The notes under the pieces were generated by a model. That model did not search any database and was not told the origin of the DNA. It was given only the letters and a program-made list of their open reading frames with translations. This document shows positions 1 through 6,759 of a stretch of DNA of 32,406 bases, piece after piece. How positions within the stretch are numbered: position 1 is the first letter of the stretch; every line of letters starts with the position of its first letter. A program made the translations under genes and the position numbers. This DNA comes from a bacterium. Its GTDB lineage: Bacteria > Myxococcota_A > UBA9160 > SZUA-336. The stretch spans positions 1-32,406 of the forward strand of contig JAAELY010000355.1 in assembly GCA_024226335.1 (NCBI GenBank), written 5' to 3'.

Positions 1-149
1 CTGCGAAGCGCGATGCATCCGCCTGCGCTGCGTCGCGCGACCCTCTGCAGATCTACGGATCTGCGATCGGATCACGCTTCTTGCTCAGGCGGCGACTCCC
101 GCTTCTCGCTCGAATCCTCCCTGTGCAGAGATTCCCTAGCCCGCGTTTC
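1..149. other. Window edge, no gene recognised
   Basis: No reading frame here resembles a protein I recognise and no RNA gene is visible. The short plus-strand frames run into the antisense of the Nudix gene. It may be the downstream flank of the Nudix gene, whose stop codon is at 150-152. Confidence 0.5.
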
Positions 150-773
150 TCAACGACGGGGCGGCATCTGCCGCCCGACAACGTCGAAGAACAGTTCCAG
201 TACGCGGTAGGTCAGTCCCCAGACCGTGTAGCCCTGGTAGCGAAAGGACGAGTACGAGCCGCTGAATCCAGCGCGTTCGAAGCGATAGTCGTGGGAGCTG
301 TCGCGATGCAGGATCCAGGAAAGTGGTACCCAGACTGCGGACTGAACCTCGTGGTTGGCGATGATCGTCGGCCGTTCGGGAAGCTCGTACACGTAGGACG
401 AGATTACGATCTGCGCGGGTTTTGGCGATTTCGGCCCCCCCATCACATCGTCCAGTCGCCCGATCGGGGTCGCGAGATCTACGCCGACCTCTTCTAGGGT
501 CTCGCGCTGAGCCGTATGCCCCATCGTTGCGTCAATGATGTCTCGTCGCCCTCCGGGGAAGGCCATCTGTCCGGACCAGGGGTCGCCCTCGCGCACGGCA
601 CGCTCGATGAAAAGCAGCTCCGGTCCGCTGCCGTCCTCAGGTTCGTGCAATACCAGCGCAACTGCGGCGTGGCCCCGGGTTTCCGCCGGGGAAGGCACCA
701 GACTCGGCTCGTGGGAAACAATCTGGCTGCGAATTCCCTCGAGAACGAGGGGATCTGGGTCTTCAATTGTCAT
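150..773 (-). CDS. Nudix hydrolase, CoA-pyrophosphatase (NudL)-like
   Basis: A 207-residue cytoplasmic Nudix hydrolase, expected to cleave a nucleoside diphosphate linked to another group. The Nudix box starts at FPGG (residues 72-75), continues through D81 and ends in RETLEEVG (90-97), which holds the metal-binding glutamates. The segment before the box (GDPWSGQMAFPGG) and the GG-x5-D-x8-RE spacing match the NudL/YeaB group, which hydrolyses CoA to phosphopantetheine and 3',5'-ADP. That spacing differs from the general Nudix consensus, so the CoA assignment comes from family knowledge and is less sure than the Nudix fold. The start is the ATG at 773. The gene is divergent from surE, with only about 42 bases between the two starts. 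Confidence 0.85.
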   Translation of the reverse strand: MTIEDPDPLVLEGIRSQIVSHEPSLVPSPAETRGHAAVALVLHEPEDGSGPELLFIERAVREGDPWSGQMAFPGGRRDIIDATMGHTAQRETLEEVGVDLATPIGRLDDVMGGPKSPKPAQIVISSYVYELPERPTIIANHEVQSAVWVPLSWILHRDSSHDYRFERAGFSGSYSSFRYQGYTVWGLTYRVLELFFDVVGRQMPPRR

Positions 774-815
774 CGCTACGGGAAAATACCCACCAGAGAG
801 CTATCCTGCCGCGCG

Positions 816-1619
816 TTGAGCTATTTACTTGTAACCAACGACGATGGGGTGGACTCACCGGCGCTCGTGCCGCTGGTGAAGGCCCTGGCGTTGATCGCCG
901 AGGTCCGGGTGGTGGTGCCCGGCGGGGAGCGCAGCTGGATCGGCAAGGCGATTACCCGCTGGGCCGACATCCCGATCGAGAAGGTCAAGCGAGAGGGTAT
1001 CGAGATGACGGCAGTTGGGGGTTTCCCCGCCGATTGCACCAATCTCGCCATCCATTCGCTGTTCGACGAGCCGCCCGACATGGTCGTATCGGGCGTGAAC
1101 ATCGGACTCAACGCAGGGCTCGGTTTCTTTCTTTCGAGCGGAACCGTCGGGGCCGCAATGGAGGGTTGGATTGCGGGCCTTCCGGCACTCGCCTTCTCGT
1201 TGGGGGTCGTCGACGGCGACCGGAACTGGAAGCGCGAGGCGCTTGGGGAGCGATCGCGTCCTTTGTGGGAGCGGGCGGCCGAAATCTCGGCCGACATCGT
1301 GCGGACCGTGCGCGAAGATCGATTCCCCGAGGGGACGGACCTGATCAATGTGAACTTCGGGCGCGATGCAGATGTCCATACACCGCGAGTCGTGACGCAG
1401 CTCGCCCCGGTCGGATACGGCGCATTGTTCGGGCAAAAAGAGGACGGAGTCTACTCCCACCAGTTCGCCGGTGGACTTCGGAACGAAGCCGATGTCCTTC
1501 CCGAGATGGACTTCGCTGTCCTGCGTCAAGGACGGGTGTCAATTACCCCGGTAAGGCTCGCGCACACCGCCGAGGTTTCGGATTCGATCCGCAGTCGTCT
1601 CTCCAGATCGGGGAGTTGA
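816..1619 (+). CDS. surE: 5'/3'-nucleotidase SurE
   Basis: A 267-residue SurE-type metal-dependent nucleoside monophosphate phosphatase. The N-terminus reads SYLLVTNDDGVDSP with metal ligands D9 and D10. S40 lies in GERSW, N95 in VVSGVNIGLN, and SSGTVGAAMEG follows, all in family order. The frame is open 100 codons further upstream, but that part lies antisense to the Nudix gene and resembles nothing. SurE proteins begin a few residues before the TNDDG motif, so I place the start at TTG 816. No strong ribosome-binding site precedes it; a purine stretch near 793-800 is the best candidate. Function is clear from motifs; the exact start is an inference. Confidence 0.9.
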   Translation: MSYLLVTNDDGVDSPALVPLVKALALIAEVRVVVPGGERSWIGKAITRWADIPIEKVKREGIEMTAVGGFPADCTNLAIHSLFDEPPDMVVSGVNIGLNAGLGFFLSSGTVGAAMEGWIAGLPALAFSLGVVDGDRNWKREALGERSRPLWERAAEISADIVRTVREDRFPEGTDLINVNFGRDADVHTPRVVTQLAPVGYGALFGQKEDGVYSHQFAGGLRNEADVLPEMDFAVLRQGRVSITPVRLAHTAEVSDSIRSRLSRSGS

Positions 1620-1750
1620 TCCGATCGGCGCGGCACTTCGTGCAGCCCTTGTTGCTTCTTTGCCGAATTCGCGATTGACAGCAACGCAATCCTGGAATAG
1701 ACCTCAAGCAAGAGCCTTGACGCGGTTCAGTTTTCCGTCGGTAGGCGATT

Positions 1751-2575
1751 CTGTCTGGGGGGGGGTCCGTCACGCGTCGCATCGCCTTCATCAATGAGAA
1801 GGGAGGTAGCTGCAAGACGACACTTGCATCGAGTGTCGGCGACTACCTCTCGCGCGTTCTCGACAAGCGAGTATTGCTGATCGACCTGGACCCTCAGGGT
1901 CAACTCGGCAAAGTACTTGGCGTCGATGTGGGTGCGGCTCGCAAGACGGCACTCGATATGTTGTTGGACGCAGTTCTCGGTGAGGACACGCGCCCGGGAT
2001 TGCCGATCGTGCGCGCGCGTCATCCCAATCTCGATCTTGTTCCATCCAACAAGTCACTCGCTCTCTTTCCACAGGAAGCCGCTGAGCATGATGGCGCGGA
2101 GTACTTCTTTCTGCGTGACGCACTCGAGCGAGTCACAGGCTACGATTATGTTCTGTTCGATTCGCCTCCCTCATTCGGTTCGATCACTCTCAACATCCTG
2201 CTCGCCGCGAGTGAGGTCGTACTGCCGGTTCCACTCACATATCTCGGACTCGACGGCGCGGCCGAGATGACTCGCACCGTGGAGATGGTGCGCACCCGTT
2301 TCGATCATCCGGCGCTGCAGATCAGCATGGTCATTGCCACGTTCGCACGGCGAACCAAAATGGCGGCCGAGATCCTCGAGAAGCTGAAAGAACATTTTCC
2401 GAAACAGTTGTCCGACACGGTCCTTGGCTATTCCGTATTGATCGACGAAGCCCAGAGTCGTTCCAAGACGATTTTCGAACACGCACCGCGCTCTGCTGCG
2501 GCCCGCTGGATGGCAGCGATTTCCGAAGAACTGGATTCCGGCGCGCCAGCACGGGCTTTCGAGTTGCGGAAATGA
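1751..2575 (+). CDS. ParA-family ATPase with deviant Walker A, non-canonical start
   Basis: A ParA/Soj-type P-loop ATPase of about 274 residues. The Walker A reads EKGGSCKTT (K17 to T24 from CTG 1751); the family consensus is KGGVGKTT, so a glycine just before the catalytic lysine is a cysteine. LLIDLDPQGQ (A' motif) and YDYVLFDSPPSFGS (Walker B) follow normally. No ATG, GTG or TTG precedes the P-loop in frame after the TAG at 1742-1744. Only ATT 1748 and CTG 1751 remain, just before a run of nine G, so either a rare start is used or the run length is variable or misread. No parB is adjacent. The stop overlaps the next gene's ATG, so it is probably the first gene of a three-gene operon. A chromosome-segregation role is not supported; positioning or regulation of the downstream lipid enzymes is possible but inferred. 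Confidence 0.85.
   Translation: MSGGGSVTRRIAFINEKGGSCKTTLASSVGDYLSRVLDKRVLLIDLDPQGQLGKVLGVDVGAARKTALDMLLDAVLGEDTRPGLPIVRARHPNLDLVPSNKSLALFPQEAAEHDGAEYFFLRDALERVTGYDYVLFDSPPSFGSITLNILLAASEVVLPVPLTYLGLDGAAEMTRTVEMVRTRFDHPALQISMVIATFARRTKMAAEILEKLKEHFPKQLSDTVLGYSVLIDEAQSRSKTIFEHAPRSAAARWMAAISEELDSGAPARAFELRK
1757..1765 (+). repeat. Homopolymer run of nine G at the ParA 5' end
   Basis: Nine consecutive G lie between the only possible in-frame start codons (1748, 1751) and the P-loop codons of the ParA-like gene. A one-base change in length would connect the ATPase frame to a different upstream frame, for example one containing TTG at 1717. Such a run could be a phase-variable slippage site or a sequencing error. 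Confidence 0.7.
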
Positions 2576-3657
2576 GCAAGGACACCCGGAAATCCCAATC
2601 GCTAGGCAGCGATCCCTTCCTTCAAAGCGATGGGACGCTTCCCTACCTGCTGCGCCTTCGCGAGCGCAGCATCCAACTCGTCGATGACGATGACGAGCCT
2701 CCTCCACGTCGTCCGACGAACCGCCAGTCGAGTGCGCCGCCCGATCTGGGTCCGCCAGTTCCGGAAGTTCCCGGATATGACGAAGGCGATGAAGCGGCCG
2801 GAATTCTCGATCGACTCGCGGGGGTATTGCTCGAACGCGAAGACGAGGAGCGCATCGCATCCCTCATCAGCCGCCATGATGCCCGTCACTACGATTCGTT
2901 CGGGCTCAACGGTCGCGTCGCCCGCCGAGCTTTGGCCGTCTTCAAGCAGCTACACGAGAACTACTTCAGGGTCGAGAGCCACGGCCATCAGGTGATCCCC
3001 GAGAAAGAGGGCGCGATCCTGGCCGCGAACCACGGAGGTCTGCTTCCTTTCGATGCAGCCATGATCGTGGTCGATATTATGTTGCGAGCGCAACCCTCGA
3101 GACTCGCTCGTAGTGTCGTGGATCGCTGGGCCGGTAAGCTGCCATTCGTCAACGTGTTCTACGCGCGAGTCGGGCAAGTGATCGGAAGTCGCGAGAACTT
3201 CGGCGCACTACTGCGCGACGATCAACTGGTTCTGGTATTTCCCGAAGGTATGGCGGGGGTGCGCAAGCGCGCAGCCGAACGCTACGTCCTGCAGGACTTC
3301 CACCTTGGCTTTGTCGAGGAATCGCTCAAGTACCGCGTGCCGATCATTCCGGTCGCGGTGGTGGGCGCGGACGACCAGGCGCCAATTCTTCACAATTCCA
3401 AGACGCTTGCGAAGTTACTCGGCTTGCCGTTCTTCCCGATCACGCCCACGTTTCCGCTGCTAGGCCCCCTGGGTTTGCTTCCCTATCCCGTGAAGTACGA
3501 GATCCTGTACGGCGATCCGTTCCGCTTTTACGAGGAGTTTCCAGTAACAGCAATCAAGGACCCTCACGCCATTCGTTACATGGCGGAGCAGGTGCGGCGG
3601 CGAATTCAGGTCACCCTCGATCAGAGGGTGATTGCACGCCGAAGCAAGCGATTGTGA
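2572..3657 (+). CDS. Lysophospholipid acyltransferase (PlsC/MGAT-like)
   Basis: A 361-residue acyltransferase of the LPLAT superfamily, expected to move an acyl chain from a CoA or ACP carrier to a glycerolipid-type acceptor at the inner membrane. The catalytic block is AANHGGLLPFDAA, with H154 and D161 separated by six residues. This is the spacing of the MGAT/DGAT-like branch, whereas classical PlsC has H-x4-D. The second conserved block VFPEG is at 222-226. Residues 1-100 form an acidic and proline-rich extension without recognisable domain. It overlaps the ParA-like gene by four bases (ATGA) and is followed after seven bases by the SDR gene. As I recall, Mycobacterium tuberculosis Rv0502 (acyltransferase) lies beside Rv0501 (GalE-like SDR), a similar pairing without the ParA. 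The acceptor cannot be read from the sequence. Confidence 0.85.
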   Translation: MSKDTRKSQSLGSDPFLQSDGTLPYLLRLRERSIQLVDDDDEPPPRRPTNRQSSAPPDLGPPVPEVPGYDEGDEAAGILDRLAGVLLEREDEERIASLISRHDARHYDSFGLNGRVARRALAVFKQLHENYFRVESHGHQVIPEKEGAILAANHGGLLPFDAAMIVVDIMLRAQPSRLARSVVDRWAGKLPFVNVFYARVGQVIGSRENFGALLRDDQLVLVFPEGMAGVRKRAAERYVLQDFHLGFVEESLKYRVPIIPVAVVGADDQAPILHNSKTLAKLLGLPFFPITPTFPLLGPLGLLPYPVKYEILYGDPFRFYEEFPVTAIKDPHAIRYMAEQVRRRIQVTLDQRVIARRSKRL

Positions 3658-3664
3658 GTCCGCG

Positions 3665-4642
3665 ATGCGCCGCGTTCTGATCACACACGTCGATTCTGCA
3701 GTCGGGAGACGACTGGTCAAGGTGCTCTACCACGATCCCGACGTGTCCCTGGTACTGGGCATGGGGACTGGCCCCGAACCGAGCTTCTTCGAAGCTTATC
3801 GCGACAAGTGCGCCTACCAGCGCCTCGATCTGGCGAAGGCGCGTCATCTGAACAACTTCTTCCATTCCGAGCGCTTCGCCCGCGCGCGGCTCGACTCCGT
3901 GTTGCACTTGCCATTCACGAGCAATCCACCGGGCGAGCACATACCGGGAAATGTCTCCGTACTGGTTTCCGAAACCCGTCGTCTCGTCGAGGAATGCCAG
4001 AAACAGAGTTGCATCGAGCGTTTCGTCTACCTGTCGACCGCCTTCGTCTACCGGCCAGAGCCCGGTAACGCCAGTGTCTTTGATGAAGGCCAGCTATTGG
4101 GTTACGACGCCGAGGAAGATCCTGAAGTCCGCTCCTGGATTGATGCAGACATGATCTGTCAGCGGGAAGCCAATGATCCAAAACTGAGCATGACGATTCT
4201 TCGCGCCGCGAGTATCGTGACCGAAAACGGGGACTTCGTGAACTCGCCGCCGCTACAGCGCGGCTCGACTCCACTGGGTTTCGACCCCATTTTCTCGGTG
4301 GTTACCGAGCGCGATGTGGCGCGGGCGCTGGTGCTCGCGCTGCATTCCGACCGGCCCGGTGCTTACAATATCTCCGGTCGCGAAGTCTTTCCGCGCTCGG
4401 AACTGTGCAGCAACGAGCGTCGCTTCGGACTGTTGACGGTTCCGGGCTTCGTCAACGGTGCCGTGTCTCTGATCGAGACGGCACTGGGCCGCAATTCGTC
4501 GCACAGCACCGTTTTCCATCGCTTCGGAGCCGTGCTCAATACCCGATTGGCCGCGGAATCACTCGGGTTTGAACCCCAGTATCGAGTCGAAGTACGAGGC
4601 CGCGGCGGTGAGCGCCGCGTAGAAACCGTCCGCTGTCGCTAA
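3665..4642 (+). CDS. NAD(P)-binding extended SDR/epimerase-like protein, degenerate active site
   Basis: A 325-residue protein with the outline of a GalE-like extended short-chain dehydrogenase: beta-strand RVLITH, VLHLPFTSNP at about 79-88, VYLSTAFVY at 121-129, and later LRAASIV. The dinucleotide motif is poor: THVDSAVG at 7-14 keeps only the last glycine of TGxxGxxG. S124 and T125 are present, but where YxxxK is expected, around residues 155-165, the sequence is RSWIDADMICQ with no Tyr/Lys pair. It may therefore be a binding or sensor protein, or a highly divergent enzyme. I chose ATG 3665 over ATG 3632 because it lies just after the acyltransferase stop and before the first strand. The next gene is convergent, with 15 bases between the stops. 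Confidence 0.8.
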   Translation: MRRVLITHVDSAVGRRLVKVLYHDPDVSLVLGMGTGPEPSFFEAYRDKCAYQRLDLAKARHLNNFFHSERFARARLDSVLHLPFTSNPPGEHIPGNVSVLVSETRRLVEECQKQSCIERFVYLSTAFVYRPEPGNASVFDEGQLLGYDAEEDPEVRSWIDADMICQREANDPKLSMTILRAASIVTENGDFVNSPPLQRGSTPLGFDPIFSVVTERDVARALVLALHSDRPGAYNISGREVFPRSELCSNERRFGLLTVPGFVNGAVSLIETALGRNSSHSTVFHRFGAVLNTRLAAESLGFEPQYRVEVRGRGGERRVETVRCR

Positions 4643-4657
4643 TCCGCCAGGGGTGGC

Positions 4658-6472
4658 TCAGACTTCCGCGCCGGATTGTTCCTCGGAAGCGGCTTCTGGT
4701 TCGGCATCTGCCGCCCGATCCGCTCCATTGACGTTCGTGAGTTTCGGATTCTCGATTTCCTGCTCCGCGTCAGGCGTTTCGGAGGCTTGAACGTCAACCG
4801 TCGGAACGTCCTCTTCGGGTTCTTCCGAAGCCTTCTGCTCGGCCTCGAGCGCGGCCTCAGCTTCCGGCGCAGTTTCGGGCTCGGCGGCAACAGGCTCCGG
4901 CTCGGCCGCAACAGGCTTCGGCTCCGCGACAGGCTCGGCCTTGGGGATACGGGGTCCATGTGAGGTGATTTCGAACTGCTCGGGGTGGAAGGTGGCATTG
5001 GCCACGATTTCGACCTTCCGGCCCAGGCGCTCGCGAACCAGATCGACGGTTTCCGCCGCGTCGTTCGTCAGAATCTCGGCTACTTCGTTATGGCAGTGCA
5101 GTCGCAACGTTTCACCGCGCAGATAGGTGGCCGCACGCGGCAACTCCCGGAAAGCACGGTTCGAGGTCGTCTGACTCGACTGCAGGTAGCCCTTGCCCTC
5201 GCATACCGGACAGGGGTTGCACAGCTGTTGTTCGAGACTCTCCCGGGTGCGCTTGCGCGTCATCTCGACCAGCCCGAGCTCGGAGATCTTGAGTAGATTG
5301 ACCTTGGCCTTGTCTTCGCGCAGCGCTTCGACCAGTGACTTGTAGACCCTCTCGCGGTTGGCGGCGATCTCCATGTCGATCAGATCGAGGATGATCAACC
5401 CACCCAGGTTGCGGAAGCGCAATTGGTGCACGATCTCGCGAACCGCCTCGAGATTGGTCTTGAGCGTGGTCTCTTCGAGATTTCGACCCTTACCCCCGGT
5501 GTAACGGCCGGTGTTCACGTCTACGGCAGTGAGCGCTTCGCTCTGGTCGATGATCAGATAGCCGCCCGACTTCAGCCAGACCTTGCGACCCAGACCCTCT
5601 TCGATCTCGTTTTCGACACGCTGTGAATCGAACAGGGGCTGAGTGCCCCGGTAGTGCGTGATGCGGGGGCGAGGTGCCGCCATGAACTTGTGAGCGAAGG
5701 CCTGCATATCCCCGTAGGCATCCGCATCGTCGACCGCAATCTGCTTGGTTTCGTGCGAGACCAGATCCCGCAGCACTCGCAGGTGCAGCGCGGGCTCTTC
5801 GTACACCAGGGCGGGAACGTCCTTGTGCTCCTTGAGCTTTTCCTGGATCAGCTCCCACTGGCTGGTCAGGTATTCGATGTCGGCCTTGATATCGGCTTCG
5901 CTGACCCCGTGCGAAACGGTGCGCACGATGAATCCGAGTTCGCGCGGTCGGAACTTCTCTACGATCTGTCGCAGGCGCCGCCGTTCGCGATCCCCCACGA
6001 TGCGTCTCGAAACGCCGACCCGATTGGCCCAGGGCATGAGAACCAGGTGTCGACCCGGCAACGAGATGCGCGAGGTGATTCGCGCGCCCTTCGTGCCCAA
6101 AGGCTCCTTCGAAACCTGAACGACGACCTCGGCGCCCTCCTGGAGGACGTCCTCGATCTGAGGAGTTGGCGCCCGGCCTCGGCGCCCGCGGCCACCTCGG
6201 TTGTTGCCGCCATTGGTGTCGTCGTCGAGGTCGACATCATCCAGGTCGGCGCGGTAATCACCGGCGGGCAGGAAGCCGGCCCGATCCAGGCCTATGTCGA
6301 CGAAAGCGGCCTGCATGCCCGGGAGAACCCGGGTTACGCGTCCCTTGTAGATCCCGCTGACGACGCCGCGTTCATTGACTCGTTCGATGTGAAGCTCGAC
6401 AACCTTGTCGGCTTCCCGGAGCGCCACCCGCGTTTCGCGCGGGCTGACGTTCACGAAGATTTCGTTTCGCAT
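4658..6472 (-). CDS. rng: Ribonuclease E/G family endoribonuclease
   Basis: A 604-residue RNase E/G, a single-strand endoribonuclease for rRNA maturation and mRNA decay. An S1 domain covers about residues 36-135 and carries an insertion at 76-104, acidic (DDVDLDDD) and then RGG-like. Catalytic Mg2+ ligands are D318 (AVDVNTG) and D363 (ILDLIDM). The Zn-link is CPVCEGKG at 421-428. The catalytic core resembles RNase G, but a tail after about residue 515 is almost entirely E, P and A and likely disordered, so it could scaffold partners as in RNase E; no degradosome motif is recognisable. ATG 6472 is preferred over the in-frame TTG 6475 because AAGGGA lies seven bases upstream of the ATG. The symbol rne would be equally acceptable. 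Confidence 0.93.
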   Translation of the reverse strand: MRNEIFVNVSPRETRVALREADKVVELHIERVNERGVVSGIYKGRVTRVLPGMQAAFVDIGLDRAGFLPAGDYRADLDDVDLDDDTNGGNNRGGRGRRGRAPTPQIEDVLQEGAEVVVQVSKEPLGTKGARITSRISLPGRHLVLMPWANRVGVSRRIVGDRERRRLRQIVEKFRPRELGFIVRTVSHGVSEADIKADIEYLTSQWELIQEKLKEHKDVPALVYEEPALHLRVLRDLVSHETKQIAVDDADAYGDMQAFAHKFMAAPRPRITHYRGTQPLFDSQRVENEIEEGLGRKVWLKSGGYLIIDQSEALTAVDVNTGRYTGGKGRNLEETTLKTNLEAVREIVHQLRFRNLGGLIILDLIDMEIAANRERVYKSLVEALREDKAKVNLLKISELGLVEMTRKRTRESLEQQLCNPCPVCEGKGYLQSSQTTSNRAFRELPRAATYLRGETLRLHCHNEVAEILTNDAAETVDLVRERLGRKVEIVANATFHPEQFEITSHGPRIPKAEPVAEPKPVAAEPEPVAAEPETAPEAEAALEAEQKASEEPEEDVPTVDVQASETPDAEQEIENPKLTNVNGADRAADAEPEAASEEQSGAEV

Positions 6473-6484
6473 CAAAGATCCCTT

Positions 6485-6571
6485 TGGGGTACCGCGCCAC
6501 GTCCGTTCGGCGGCCGCGGGCGAGTATGCTCGTCTTCGCGGCCGACACCGGGTCGGATCGATGGGGTACCG
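6485..6571. repeat. Direct repeat TGGGGTACCG, two copies
   Basis: TGGGGTACCG occurs at 6485-6494 and again at 6562-6571. Each copy contains the palindrome GGTACC. The copies flank the RNase-leader hairpin, one close to the RNase start codon and the other where a promoter could lie. They could be operator half-sites or chance. Confidence 0.4.
6511..6544 (-). promoter_or_regulatory. Stem-loop in the RNase E/G mRNA leader
   Basis: CGGCCGCG (6511-6518) pairs perfectly with CGCGGCCG (6537-6544). Inside it CGAG (6521-6524) pairs with CTCG (6529-6532) around a TATG loop. In the RNase transcript this two-tier hairpin ends 38 bases before the ATG. Feedback through leader hairpins that RNase E itself recognises is known for E. 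coli rne; a similar role here is inference. There is no T-run on either side, so a terminator is unlikely. Confidence 0.55.
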
Positions 6572-6759
6572 TAGTATTGGAAAGTTTCAACATATCAGTA
6601 AGAATCGAACAGGTGGCCCGTAGCGCGCGTGAGTACGGTTCGCGCTCGTGGTTGAGTAGGCCTCCTGTGGTGGACGTAATGCTGGACGTCCTTCCGTGGC
6701 GATAGCCCGAATAAGATGGAACACCTTTCGAGGCTCGTACTGAGGATGAAGAGACCCTA

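Larger units (their letters stand above)
6473..6759. other. Divergent intergenic region between the RNase gene and selA
   Basis: A 287-base region that must hold promoters for both directions. Visible structure: a strong hairpin at 6511-6544 in the RNase leader and a ten-base direct repeat at 6485-6494 and 6562-6571. On the plus strand, TTGGAA at 6577-6582 followed about 16-17 bases later by AAGAAT is only a weak promoter candidate for selA. I see no open frame with gene-like features. Confidence 0.5.

Noticed and set aside
516-815. 100-codon N-terminal extension of SurE
   Set aside because: It lies antisense to the Nudix gene and SurE proteins begin just before TNDDG.
3632-3664. Earlier ATG for the SDR gene
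   Set aside because: It would overlap the acyltransferase end and add 11 residues before the first beta-strand; ATG 3665 fits better.
5654-6574. 306-codon plus-strand open frame opposite the RNase E/G gene
   Set aside because: Antisense shadow; the minus strand carries the S1 domain and part of the catalytic domain here.
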